This document shows, piece by piece, positions 44,535-52,591 of a stretch of 64,000 nt of DNA (the first letter of the stretch is position 1; each line of letters opens with the position of its first letter). The translations under genes were made by a program, and so were the position numbers. The stretch comes from Vibrio kanaloae (lineage in GTDB: Bacteria > Pseudomonadota > Gammaproteobacteria > Enterobacterales > Vibrionaceae): positions 1,302,001 through 1,366,000 of the forward strand of contig NZ_AP025498.1 of NCBI RefSeq assembly GCF_024347535.1, read 5' to 3'. Below the pieces are notes generated by a model, which made no database searches, was not told the DNA's origin, and worked only from the letters and a program-made list of their open reading frames with translations.

Positions 44535-44658
44535 TAACGCCGCGTTAAGTGGTGAACAACGCTAACCACCAAACCTAAGCCATTGTGTCGTAACCACTAA
44601 AGCTGATTCAAACTAAAAATGCCAAGCGTTGTGAATCCGCCTTAAACGCTTTGTTATG
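44535..44658 (-). repeat. attC site 24 (family I)
   Basis: Core TAACGCCGCGTTAAGTGG, distal TTAAACGCTTTGTTATG. Confidence 0.93.
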
Positions 44659-44664
44659 CGACTT

Positions 44665-45024
44665 TCAATGTAAGCAGTTTGATTGAGAAAAGATTTCGTA
44701 GTCGTTCAATGAACCGTAACGAAATTTGAAGTCCACAACCTTGCAAACTTCTGTCGTTTCACTCATATAGATAATTTTGCCTTTCGCATAGGCTGTATCG
44801 CCATCTTTAAACGCTGATTCAATTTCATGACTTAGACTAGCTGAACCATTTGGTAAAGACCTCAAACCTTCAAGCGCATCAAACCATTGTTCTTTAATAG
44901 CAATTTGAGTCAACATACGCTCTGACACAAAGTTCAGCTCTTTGGGTTGTACGACATATCTATCATAGGCGAAATAACCAAGTCCGCACGCTATTATCAA
45001 TATGATTAGATTCGACTTTTTCAC
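44665..45024 (-). CDS. Membrane-anchored hypothetical protein
   Basis: This 119-residue protein begins with a hydrophobic anchor MKKSNLIILIIACGLGYFAY and has a periplasmic C-terminal domain of about 90 residues with two Cys. Not recognised. Single-gene cassette. Confidence 0.7.
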   Translation of the reverse strand: MKKSNLIILIIACGLGYFAYDRYVVQPKELNFVSERMLTQIAIKEQWFDALEGLRSLPNGSASLSHEIESAFKDGDTAYAKGKIIYMSETTEVCKVVDFKFRYGSLNDYEIFSQSNCLH

Positions 45025-45042
45025 GCATTCCTCCTAGTCGCA

Positions 45043-45163
45043 TAACGCTAAGCTAAGTGGCTAACAAACCTGCCACCTTACCCAATTTGAACACCTTAAA
45101 CACACAACTTAACCAAACCAAAAATGCCGAACGTTTGTTAGTCCGTCTTAAGCGCTTTGTTAG
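45043..45163 (-). repeat. attC site 25 (family III)
   Basis: Closely like sites 11 and 27. It is the attC of repeat cassette A2. Confidence 0.93.
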
Positions 45164-45564
45164 TTTGCCACCGCGATGAAACTAGAGGTTTAGCGCCAAG
45201 ATGCTGAATTAGCTATAAAACTAATGGCTTTGAACGCAAAAGTAAAACGGGCCGCTCAGAATTTAACCCCAACTAACAAAACGCACTTGGCTAAGAAGAC
45301 TTTCGTAGATGCCGACAGCCACAAATACCATCTTTCAATGTTCCCGCTTAACTTTCAAAGCCAAAGAAGAAGCGCGCAAGAACATTGAGAAATGAACCTT
45401 ACTAACACGAAAGAATTGAATTATACGAAAGCCAATTAACCGAAAAACTGACTACGCGAGATGCCTATTTCGATGAAAAGTCTTTGGGAAATAACAGGTG
45501 AATAGCTAGAACGTAGAACAAGGCTTTTAGACCATAAATGCTTTTCTGCCCTTTGCAAACTAAC
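45159..45564. repeat. Repeated cassette, type A copy A2
   Basis: Type A body with GTTAGTTTGC/GCAAACTAAC ends. The plus-strand frame starts ATGGCTTTGAACGC but has the TACCATCTTTC allele and shifts, ending at CATTGA. Confidence 0.87.
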
Positions 45565-45681
45565 GCCCGCTTAAGTGGTGAGCAACGCTACCACAATACT
45601 CAATTATTGCGCCGTAAACACAAAAGCCGAATCAAACTAAAACCGCCGAGCGTTGCGAATCCGTCTTAAAGCGTTTGTTAG
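45561..45681 (-). repeat. attC site 26
   Basis: Variant of family I with core TAACGCCCGCTTAAGTGG, distal TTAAAGCGTTTGTTAG; GCTTAAG pairs with CTTAAAGC, again a compensated arm change. Confidence 0.91.
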
Positions 45682-45683
45682 TT

Positions 45684-46328
45684 TTATTTGCTTAAGTTAG
45701 CCTCAATACTAAGCAACTCAAAGCTTGCTCTTGATTGATGGTATTTCTGCCAACTTTCCATGACCACATTATTGGCAAGCTTTCCTCGCTGATCGGTATC
45801 ACTATACTCTGGATCAATCAATTCAACTGACTCGTAAGTAAGACCATTTTCAGCAAGGAAATTGGTAAGCATGTCATCAAAGGAAAGTGAGGCATAAGAA
45901 ACATGGCTATTGTCGAATGTCAGATTAATGCCTAGCTTTGGACATATAGCGCCATTAGAAATAGCTTCATTTTTAAACGTCATCACTGTATTTTTAACAG
46001 CCCTTCGAAAAGCGTAAGAAACAACCATTTTCTTTGTATATGGCTTAACACAATGTAGCCAGCTAATTACGACTCTGGAGTCATCGTTTCTGATTATGAA
46101 CAGACATTTTTTGCGATGAAAATCTAATCCCACTTCAATGTCTTTAATACCACACCCCACCTTCTCGTCATACTCACTATGCAATGTAAACAAAGCCTCA
46201 AAAAAAGCTTTGTCATCCAAAGTCATTATTGAGCCGGGAGTATATGAGTTAATGCGACGACGAACATCTTCTTTACATGCCTTTTGGGTACCGAATTTAA
46301 ATTGACCAAATGAAATAGGTTTTGCCAC
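45684..46328 (-). CDS. DUF3223 (DCL-like) domain protein
   Basis: This 214-residue protein has an N-terminal DUF3223/DCL-like domain: FGTQKACKEDVRRRINSYTPGSIMTLDDKAFFEALFTLHSEYDEKVGCGIKDIEVG, then KKCLFIIRNDDSRVVISWLHCVKP. In other bacteria the domain is linked to HNH or restriction-type modules; here the C-terminal half has no HNH motif. Function unknown. Single-gene cassette. Confidence 0.8.
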   Translation of the reverse strand: MAKPISFGQFKFGTQKACKEDVRRRINSYTPGSIMTLDDKAFFEALFTLHSEYDEKVGCGIKDIEVGLDFHRKKCLFIIRNDDSRVVISWLHCVKPYTKKMVVSYAFRRAVKNTVMTFKNEAISNGAICPKLGINLTFDNSHVSYASLSFDDMLTNFLAENGLTYESVELIDPEYSDTDQRGKLANNVVMESWQKYHQSRASFELLSIEANLSK

Positions 46329-46346
46329 AATTTTCTCCTATAAAAC

Positions 46347-46467
46347 TAACGCTAAGCTAAGTGGCTAACAAACCTGCCACCCAACTCAATTTGAACACCT
46401 TAAACGCGCAACGAAACCGAACCAAAAATGCCGAACGTTTGTTAGTCCGTCTTAAGCGCTTTGTTAG
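46347..46467 (-). repeat. attC site 27 (family III)
   Basis: Family III with CACCCAACTCAATTTG centre; the attC of repeat cassette A3. Confidence 0.93.
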
Positions 46468-46869
46468 TTTGCCACCGCGATGAAGCCAAAGGTTTAGCGC
46501 CAAGGTGCTGAATTAGCTATAAAATTAATGGCTTTGAACACAAAAGTAAAACGGCCGGCTCAGAATTTAAACCCAACCAAAAAAACGCACTTGGCTAAGA
46601 AGACTTTCGTAGATGCCGACAGCCACAAATACCATCTTTCAATGCTCCCGCTTAACTTTCAAAACCAAAGAAGCAGCGCGCAAGAACATTGAGAAGTGAA
46701 CCTTACTAACACGGAAGAATTGAATAACACGAAAGTCAATTAACCGAAAAACTGGCTACGCGAGATGCCTATTTCGATGAAAAAGTCTTTGGGAAATAAC
46801 AGGTGAATAGCTAGAACGCAGAACAAAGCTTTTAGACCACAAACGCTTTTCTGCCCTTTGCAAACTAAC
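46463..46869. repeat. Repeated cassette, type A copy A3
   Basis: Type A body. The small plus-strand frame has the shifted TACCATCTTTC allele and an AAAAAA run (AACCAAAAAAACGC) that alters one codon; it ends at CATTGA. Confidence 0.87.
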
Positions 46870-46990
46870 GCCGCGTTAAGGGGCGACAACGCATTCCACC
46901 CAACTTAAGTCATTGTGCCGTAAACACATAAACCAAACTTTGAACCAAAACCGCCGAGCGTTGAGAGTCCCTCTTGAACGCTTTGTTATG
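46866..46990 (-). repeat. attC site 28
   Basis: Core TAACGCCGCGTTAAGGGGCG, distal TTGAACGCTTTGTTATG; the CGACAACG centre is unique in this array. It belongs to the cupin cassette. Confidence 0.92.
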
Positions 46991-46995
46991 GTGAT

Positions 46996-47346
46996 TTATT
47001 TTAGACTTGCTTGAATGATGAGCAACTCAATTTCATTAGCCGATGTATTAACCAGACCATGAGTGCCAAAACGTTTATTAACTATCATATCTCCTGAAGT
47101 CACTTTTCTTTCCTCACCTTCAATGGTCATAGTGCCTTCACCTTTCAAAATGATATACATTTCTTCATCGTCTCCGTGAGTATGCTCACCCATAGAACTT
47201 CCTGGTGGCATAACTACACGGATAGCGAAATCCCAAGCACCATTGAAATCTTTACGCCTAAATGCACGATAGATATCAATTGAACCTTCTCCATCATGGC
47301 TATTTTCGTCGATTTCTTTGTCACAAGTGTAAAAATTACGTATCAT
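46996..47346 (-). CDS. Cupin-domain protein
   Basis: This 116-residue protein folds as a single cupin barrel: motif 1 PPGSSMGEHTHGDDEEMYIILKGEG (His and Glu metal ligands) near residues 46-71 and motif 2 GDMIVNKRFGTHGLVN near 84-99. It likely binds a metal and a small ligand; enzymatic role unknown. Single-gene cassette. Confidence 0.9.
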   Translation of the reverse strand: MIRNFYTCDKEIDENSHDGEGSIDIYRAFRRKDFNGAWDFAIRVVMPPGSSMGEHTHGDDEEMYIILKGEGTMTIEGEERKVTSGDMIVNKRFGTHGLVNTSANEIELLIIQASLK

Positions 47347-47395
47347 TTTTTCCGAATTCCTTTCTGATTATTTTCCGCAGATCCTTAAAGCACCA

Positions 47396-47517
47396 TAACG
47401 CCCAATTAAGGGGTGAACAACGCCTCCACCCAACCTAAACATTGTGCCATAAACACCAAATTTGAAGTAGAAGCAAAAATGCCAAGCGTTGTGAATCCCT
47501 CTTAAATTGCTTGTTAG
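47396..47517 (-). repeat. attC site 29 (family V)
   Basis: As site 6, with distal arm TTAAATTGCTTGTTAG. Confidence 0.92.
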
Positions 47518-47532
47518 GTGAAAAACTACAAA

Positions 47533-48081
47533 TTACAGATAATTACCAGCTTTTTCATAAGCTTCCAGCTCTATTGGTGATTCCCGATAGCCAAAGATTG
47601 CTAGTTGCAACAAATACGTTTTTGTAAACTCGTCTAGACCTAACTCTTCCACTTGCTTTACATGAATTAACTCATGTGAAAGAAGCAATTTGTCTCCCTT
47701 TGCTTTAGTGGAAATCCAAACGCCATAGCCAAATGTATTGCCTGTAAAATATGGAGAGTCAAGGCCTAACCTTTGCATCTGAAATAAAAGTGACTCGTTT
47801 TCAGGTAAAGGCAATTTATCCGCATAATAAACACGTACTTTCTCAGGGTGTTTAATGCCAATCCTACGTGCTATTTCGAGATATTGAGGCAACAAAGGTT
47901 CGCCTCGAGTTAAGGCTATTTCTTCATTTTTTCTTACATACTTGATGGATAACGGAAAATAAGCCTCTATTTGTTCTACCAAGTGACCAGGAGGATTTGC
48001 ATAGACCTCAGATTTATCTTGGCAACCCAGAGCTGAAACAATCGATACCACTAACATTAAGGATTTTAAGACGGTCTTCAT
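47533..48081 (-). CDS. Lipoprotein with HExxH-like zinc site
   Basis: This 182-residue protein starts with a lipoprotein signal (MKTVLKSLMLVVSIVSALGC, Cys20). In the mature part, LLLSHELIHVKQ near residue 135 has the HExxH pattern of zincin metallopeptidases, followed by ESPIELEAYEK where a distal Glu ligand could be. Related secreted proteins with HELIHVKQ-like motifs have unknown substrates. Single-gene cassette. Confidence 0.8.
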   Translation of the reverse strand: MKTVLKSLMLVVSIVSALGCQDKSEVYANPPGHLVEQIEAYFPLSIKYVRKNEEIALTRGEPLLPQYLEIARRIGIKHPEKVRVYYADKLPLPENESLLFQMQRLGLDSPYFTGNTFGYGVWISTKAKGDKLLLSHELIHVKQVEELGLDEFTKTYLLQLAIFGYRESPIELEAYEKAGNYL

Positions 48082-48104
48082 ATTTTGAGTGAACTCCTTT
48101 CACC

Positions 48105-48228
48105 TAACGCCGCGTTAAGTAGTGAGCAACGCCACAACGAAACCTAAACATACCACCATAAACACAAAACCAAACTATGGAATGAAAAATGCCATGCGTT
48201 GGGAATCTGTCTTAAACGCTTTGTTATA
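48105..48228 (-). repeat. attC site 30
   Basis: Core TAACGCCGCGTTAAGTAG, centre with AACTATGGAATGAAAAATGCC as in sites 9 and 40, distal TTAAACGCTTTGTTATAAC. Confidence 0.92.
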
Positions 48229-49000
48229 ACGCATCTTCAACTGAAGCTAACCACTTGGGAATGTTAGCCCTATACCAGTTTATGTACTTTTCTTGCTCTG
48301 GGTTGTTTCGGCTATTTAAGATGTTTACGACTTCTATAACTATCCAGCACTTAGCTATAATAAGATGCTCAATTAGCTCGATGTTGGAGAGTCCTGGGTT
48401 GTGTTTGATGTATTGAGTAACAATTTTCTTGTATTCAGCGACGCTACCAAGGCCGCTAACTAGAGGTGCCAAATCAATAGCAGGACTACCTTGACCAAAA
48501 CGCTCCCAGTCGAACAACACTAGATCTCCGTTTTTTCGGGTTCCCCAGTTACCGTCATTGGTGTCACCAGATATCAGCGCCTTGCAATCAAAGATATTAT
48601 AGGAGAGTGACTGTATCCCTTTTATTGAGGACTCCACAACACCGGGAAGGTTTAATATTTTAAGGGCTTCGTCAGTTGCGAAGGCTGTCCATTTATGCTT
48701 CTTAACTTCAAAAGTAGGAGTGTATTCAGAACAATGAAGAGCTGCCAATTGAGTAAATAAATCAGACTTAGTTCGTAAGTCTTTGAGCGATATACGATTT
48801 GGAATATGTTCTATGTATAGATGGTTTCTGTCTATTTTTAACAATCTTGGAGTGTTTATCCCCTTTAATTTCGGTGCAGCTGATTGGTAAAAATGTATCT
48901 CCACTTCTGATGCACCTTGCTTAAGCACACAGTTAACCCCACTTAAAGTCTCAATAGATACTCTAGCAGAACCCATCTTTGATAAGTCTTGTGTACTCAT
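48224..49000 (-). CDS. Phosphotransferase (APH/choline-kinase-like fold)
   Basis: This 258-residue kinase-like protein has VNCVLKQGASEVEIHFY (lobe with the ATP-binding Lys), LYIEHIP, ALISGDTNDGNWGTRKNG (the catalytic loop, Asp in ISGDTNDGNW) and LVLFDWERFGQGSPAIDLAPLV (metal-binding DxE/D), the APH signature. It should transfer phosphate to a small hydroxyl substrate; an aminoglycoside cannot be claimed from sequence. The TAA stop is in the attC. Single-gene cassette. Confidence 0.88.
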   Translation of the reverse strand: MSTQDLSKMGSARVSIETLSGVNCVLKQGASEVEIHFYQSAAPKLKGINTPRLLKIDRNHLYIEHIPNRISLKDLRTKSDLFTQLAALHCSEYTPTFEVKKHKWTAFATDEALKILNLPGVVESSIKGIQSLSYNIFDCKALISGDTNDGNWGTRKNGDLVLFDWERFGQGSPAIDLAPLVSGLGSVAEYKKIVTQYIKHNPGLSNIELIEHLIIAKCWIVIEVVNILNSRNNPEQEKYINWYRANIPKWLASVEDAL

Positions 49001-49015
49001 AGCTCTCCTGCGTTA

Positions 49016-49107
49016 TAACGCCGCATTAAGGTGTGAGCAGCGCTTGGCTATACTTGAGCGAAGCGAAACTGCCAAGCGTTGCGAATCACTCTTAAATGCT
49101 TTGTTAG
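49016..49107 (-). repeat. attC site 31 (family IV)
   Basis: As sites 5, 19 and 41, with distal TTAAATGCTTTGTTAG; the attC of the ribbon-helix-helix-like cassette. Confidence 0.92.
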
Positions 49108-49517
49108 GCTAGTGCTTCAACATATGCGGAAAGCTCTGCCTTGCAAATACCTTTCTTACGCCAGTCACGAAGAAAGCCAGATCGAAGGTTACCATTAACG
49201 CTAGATTCCTCAGTAAATCGAGAGGCATTCCAGTGCTTGATTTCACTCGTACCATCATTTTTAGTTAGCTTAATATAAGCTTCCTTACACGCTAGAAGAT
49301 CTGTCTTAAACTGGATGTCATTTGGATAGTAAATAATATCCAAATGAATTGCTTCCTTGAGTGGTGTACTGGCTTCTACCAACTGATTAGGCGAACCATC
49401 ACTGTTTTCATAGAAGTCCAACAACTTTTCGATGATATTCTGCGGAGTATCAAAACCCACAGCATGATTTTCTAAGCGACGGTATATCTCGTCAGAAATT
49501 CGTATAACTTGGCTCAT
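49104..49517 (-). CDS. Ribbon-helix-helix-like cassette protein
   Basis: The 137-residue protein from ATG 49517 (MSQVIRISDEIYRRLENHAVGFDTPQNIIEKLL) has an N-terminal part like the RHH or SeqA-N DNA-binding fold, followed by a domain of unknown type (HWNASRFTEESSVNGNLRSGFLRDWRKKGIC). GTG 49526 is another possible start, but GGTGG precedes the ATG. An inverted repeat directly upstream suggests autoregulation. The stop TAA is the attC core. Confidence 0.65.
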   Translation of the reverse strand: MSQVIRISDEIYRRLENHAVGFDTPQNIIEKLLDFYENSDGSPNQLVEASTPLKEAIHLDIIYYPNDIQFKTDLLACKEAYIKLTKNDGTSEIKHWNASRFTEESSVNGNLRSGFLRDWRKKGICKAELSAYVEALA

Positions 49518-49537
49518 AGTAACCACCTTATTTGATC

Positions 49538-49558
49538 AACTACATACTAAACGTAGTT
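49538..49558. promoter_or_regulatory. Palindrome upstream of the RHH-like gene
   Basis: AACTAC (49538-49543) and GTAGTT (49553-49558) flank TACTAAAC; a second pair GTAACCA (49519-49525) and TGGTTAC (49560-49566) encloses it. The position 20-40 bases before the ATG fits an operator for the RHH-like protein. Confidence 0.5.
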
Positions 49559-49587
49559 TTGGTTACCAAATTTGTCAAATTATAGCC

Positions 49588-49707
49588 TAACGCTAAGCTA
49601 AGTAGTGAGCAACGCAATACGAAGTCACTGCATAACACCTTAAACACATAAACCAACGCATACTAAAAATGCTACGCGTTGCGAATCTGCCTTAAGCGTT
49701 TTGTTAG
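49588..49707 (-). repeat. attC site 32 (family II)
   Basis: Family II with GTCACTGC centre and TACGCGTT variant; distal TTAAGCGTTTTGTTAG. It is the attC of repeat cassette A4. Confidence 0.93.
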
Positions 49708-50107
49708 TTTGCCACCGCGATGAAGCCAAAGGTTTAGCGCCAAGATGCTGAATTAGCTATGAAACTAATGGTTTTAAACGCAAAAGTAAAACGGGCAGCT
49801 CAGAATTTAAACCCAACTAACAAAACGCACTTGGCTAAGAAAACTTTCGTAGATGCCGACGGCCACAAATGCAATTCTCAATGTTCCCGCTTAACGTTCA
49901 AAACCAAAGAAGCAGCGCGCAAGAACATTGAGAAATAAACCTTACTAACACGAAAGGATTGAATAACACGAAAGCCAATTAACCGAAAAACGGGCTACGC
50001 GAGATGCCTATTTCGATGAAGAGTCTTTGGGAAATAACAGGTGAATAGCTAGAACGCAGAACAAGGCTTTTAGACCACAAACGCTTTTCTGCCCTTTGCA
50101 AACTAAC
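49703..50107. repeat. Repeated cassette, type A copy A4
   Basis: Type A body with perfect GTTAGTTTGC/GCAAACTAAC ends and an intact counter-oriented 59-residue frame (see 49759-49938). Confidence 0.88.
49759..49938 (+). CDS. Small repeated-cassette protein (59 aa, type A)
   Basis: ATG to TAA, 59 residues, opposite to the cassette orientation. AAGATG lies about 15 bases upstream. The product is basic (about a quarter Lys/Arg), with residues 38 and 42 Cys (CNSQC), and ends TKEAARKNIEK. The same frame is intact in A6 and A7 and its first 28 codons are also found, with a different C terminus, in B4. No known family; a real gene is suggested by conservation of length, not proven. Confidence 0.45.
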   Translation: MKLMVLNAKVKRAAQNLNPTNKTHLAKKTFVDADGHKCNSQCSRLTFKTKEAARKNIEK

Positions 50108-50225
50108 GCCGCGTTAAGGGGTGAACAACGCCACCATCTAGCCTAAACCATTGTGCCGTAAACACTAAAGCCGAATCAAACTGAAAATGCCAAGCGTTGA
50201 GAATCCCTCTTAAACGCCTTGTTAG
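50104..50225 (-). repeat. attC site 33
   Basis: Core TAACGCCGCGTTAAGGGG, distal TTAAACGCCTTGTTAG. It belongs to the plus-strand 198-residue gene's cassette. Confidence 0.92.
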
Positions 50226-50294
50226 CCACTACTGTGCGCAGAAAACATACACCTAGACTCACAGATTTATATGCAAGTTGATGAAATAACCACT

Positions 50295-50330
50295 TTGACT
50301 CAATGGTTACATTGCATTCAATTGCACTTA
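50295..50330 (+). promoter_or_regulatory. Possible promoter of the 198-aa cassette gene
   Basis: TTGACT (50295-50300) is a near-consensus -35 box, but the -10 partner (TCAATT, 17 bases on) is poor. An own promoter is expected since the gene faces against the array. Confidence 0.35.
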
Positions 50331-50369
50331 AAATTAACGTGATATTGCCCCAAAAAATGAGGAATACAT

Positions 50370-50966
50370 ATGCCAGAATTAGGTGTATCCGAGTTTTCTA
50401 CGATTGTAGTAGCGTCAGGAAAACCAAAGCAAACAAAGATTAGAAGCTTATCGAAACGCGGTCCATACGCTTTTTACAAAGATTATTATTTGCCGCTTCG
50501 AACAGCCATTAAGCACTTGTTCACTAAGAAAAGACATATTTCATATCTTTACGAAGTCTGCCGCAAGCAAAAAGACTCACGTAAAAAAGTTAACTTTGAG
50601 TTGGTAGCTAATCATTTTAGGGACTGGCAGTCTGGTAAAAACATAACTGCTTTTACACCACCAAGAGATTACTATAACTACTCACGTACAAGTATAAACT
50701 GCAATCCCGAGTTACACGTCGTGTTACACGGGCAACCCAGATTAGTCAAACTTCACTTCAGCGGCTCCGACAAGATGACTCAAGAACGTGCAAACATTAT
50801 TTGTGCATTGACAGAGGAAGCCATCGGTGATCATGAGTTCGAGTATTCAGTCCTAGATCTTACAACAGGAAAAGAGTTCTTTTTTAATGGTGATTATGAA
50901 AAAACGTTCATTCGCATTAATAAAGAGATCAAGAATCTTGAAGAGTTTTGGGAAGAAGCAGCATAA
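50370..50966 (+). CDS. Hypothetical cassette protein (198 aa), counter-oriented
   Basis: This 198-residue protein of unknown family has a basic region at residues 17-70 (KPKQTKIRSLSKRGPYAFYKDYY, KHLFTKKRHISYLYEVCRKQKDSRKK) and an acidic C terminus (IKNLEEFWEEAA). ATGAGGAATACAT precedes the ATG. It is transcribed opposite to the array direction, from its own promoter. Length and codon use are those of a real gene. Confidence 0.75.
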   Translation: MPELGVSEFSTIVVASGKPKQTKIRSLSKRGPYAFYKDYYLPLRTAIKHLFTKKRHISYLYEVCRKQKDSRKKVNFELVANHFRDWQSGKNITAFTPPRDYYNYSRTSINCNPELHVVLHGQPRLVKLHFSGSDKMTQERANIICALTEEAIGDHEFEYSVLDLTTGKEFFFNGDYEKTFIRINKEIKNLEEFWEEAA

Positions 50967-50995
50967 CCAAAGGACATGGACGTCTTTTGTATGGC

Positions 50996-51119
50996 TAACG
51001 CCGCGTTAAGTGGTGAGCAACGCAGACCACCTTATCTAAACCATTGTGCCGTAAACACTAAAGCTGAATCAAACCGAAAATGCCGAGCGTTGGGAATCCG
51101 TCTTAAACGCTTTGTTATG
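50996..51119 (-). repeat. attC site 34 (family I)
   Basis: Core TAACGCCGCGTTAAGTGG, distal TTAAACGCTTTGTTATG. It belongs to the cassette of the 40-residue gene. Confidence 0.93.
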
Positions 51120-51169
51120 TGCGTACTTTCGTTCAGCAAAGAACACTGACCTAACATACAGCACTGGTT

Positions 51170-51197
51170 TTGTATCCAGATAAACTGGTTGTATAAT
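51170..51197 (+). promoter_or_regulatory. Promoter of the 40-aa cassette gene
   Basis: TTGTAT (51170-51175) and a consensus TATAAT (51192-51197) are spaced by 16 bases, about 45 bases upstream of the start codon. Confidence 0.6.
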
Positions 51198-51242
51198 ACG
51201 TAGAGCAATATTGCTAACAACCAGCTTATAGAGGTGACATAT

Positions 51243-51365
51243 ATGAGCATTAAACGTGGACCAAAACCTAAAGCGGAATCTACTGGAAAAACAGACCAAA
51301 GACGTCGTGTTACTCCAGAAAATAAGCCTAAGCATCCAAGTTTGAAAACACACGACCATAAATAA
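51243..51365 (+). CDS. Small basic cassette protein (40 aa), counter-oriented
   Basis: This 40-codon gene starts MSIKRGPKPKAESTGKT and ends HPSLKTHDHK. It is very basic and probably disordered, with no membrane segment. The AGAGGTGA ribosome-binding site is 6 bases before the ATG. It has a good promoter before and an intrinsic terminator after it, which makes it one of the few complete transcription units in the array. Function is unknown. Confidence 0.7.
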   Translation: MSIKRGPKPKAESTGKTDQRRRVTPENKPKHPSLKTHDHK

Positions 51366-51373
51366 CACTATGA

Positions 51374-51396
51374 CAAAAGCCCTATATTTAGGGCTT
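51374..51396 (+). terminator. Intrinsic terminator of the 40-aa gene
   Basis: AAAAGCCCTA and TAGGGCTTTT pair around a TATT-type loop, with the U tract at the end; 9 bases after the stop codon. Confidence 0.85.
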
Positions 51397-51434
51397 TTAG
51401 CTTCCAATTTGTTATAAACACTCTTTCAAGCACA

Positions 51435-51554
51435 TAACGCTAAGCTAAGTAGTGAGCAACGCAATACGAAGTCACCGCATAACACCTTAAACACATAAAT
51501 CAACGCATAGTAAAAATGCCACGCGTTGCGAATCTGTCTTAAGCGCTTTGTTAG
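51435..51554 (-). repeat. attC site 35 (family II)
   Basis: Family II; attC of repeat cassette A5 and the left end of a run of five consecutive repeated cassettes. Confidence 0.93.
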
Positions 51555-51955
51555 TTTGCCACCGCGATGAAGCCGGAGGTTTAGCGCCAAGATGCTGAAT
51601 TAGCTATAAAACTAATGACTTTGAACGCAAAAGTAAAACGGGCAGCTCAGAATTTAAACCCAACCAACAAAACGCACTTGGCTAAGAAGACTTTCGTAGA
51701 TGCCGACAGCCACAAATACCACCTTTCAATGTTCCCGCTTAACTTTCAAAACCAAAGAAGCAGCGTGCAAGAATATTGAGAAATGAACCTTACTAACACG
51801 GAAGAATTGAATAACACGACCGCCAATTAACCGAAAAACGTGCTACGCGAGATGCCTATTTCGATGAAGAGTCTTTGGGAAATAACAGGTGTATAGCTAG
51901 AACGTAGAACAAAGCTTTTAGATCATAAACGCCTTTCTGCCCTTTGCAAACTAAC
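51550..51955. repeat. Repeated cassette, type A copy A5
   Basis: Type A body with the shifted TACCACC allele of the small frame. First of the run A5-A6-A7-A8-B4. Confidence 0.87.
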
Positions 51956-52075
51956 GCTAAGCTAAGTAGTGAGCAACGTAATACAAAGTCACTGCATAAC
52001 ACCTTAAACACATAAATAAACGCATACTAAAAATGCCACGCGTTGCGAGTCTGCCTGCCTTAAGCGCTTTGTTAG
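51952..52075 (-). repeat. attC site 36 (family II)
   Basis: Family II with a 4-base duplication in the arm (CTGCCTGCCTTAAGCGC), unlike its neighbours. Confidence 0.92.
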
Positions 52076-52475
52076 TTTGCTACCGTGATGAAGCCAAAGG
52101 TTTAGCGCCAAGGTGCTGAATTAGCTATGAAACTACTGGCTTTAAACCCAAAAGTAAAACGGGTAGCTCAGAATTTAAACCCAACCAACAAAATGCACTT
52201 GGCCAAGAAGACTTTCGTAGATGCCGACAGCCACACATGCAATTCTCAATGTTCACACTTAACTTTCAAAACCAAAGAAGCAGCGCGCAAGAATATTGAG
52301 AAATGAACCTTACTAACACGACAGAATTGAATAATACGAAAGCCAATTAACCGAAAAACGGGCTACACGAGATGCCTATTTCGATGAAAAGTCTTTGGGA
52401 AATAACAGGTGAATAGCTAGAACGCAGAGCAAGGCTTTTAGACCACAAACGCTTTTCTGCTCCTTGCAAACTAAC
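52071..52475. repeat. Repeated cassette, type A copy A6
   Basis: Type A body with intact 59-residue frame; near the right end GCTCCTTGC replaces GCCCTTTGC. Confidence 0.87.
52127..52306 (+). CDS. Small repeated-cassette protein (59 aa, type A)
   Basis: ATG to TGA, 59 residues, the best preserved copy: MKLLALNPKVKRVAQNLNP at the start, CNSQCSHLTFKTKEAARK near the end. AAGGTG lies about 12 bases before the ATG. It is counter-oriented to the cassette. It differs from the A4 frame at eight positions but keeps both Cys and the same length. Confidence 0.45.
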   Translation: MKLLALNPKVKRVAQNLNPTNKMHLAKKTFVDADSHTCNSQCSHLTFKTKEAARKNIEK

Positions 52476-52591
52476 GCTAAGCTAAGTAGTGAGCAACGTA
52501 ATACGAAGTCACTGCATAACACCTTAAACACATAAATCAACGCATACTAAAAATGCCACGCGTTGCGAGTCTGTCTTAAGCGCTTTGTTAG
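52472..52591 (-). repeat. attC site 37 (family II)
   Basis: Family II with GTCACTGC centre; attC of repeat cassette A7. Confidence 0.93.
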
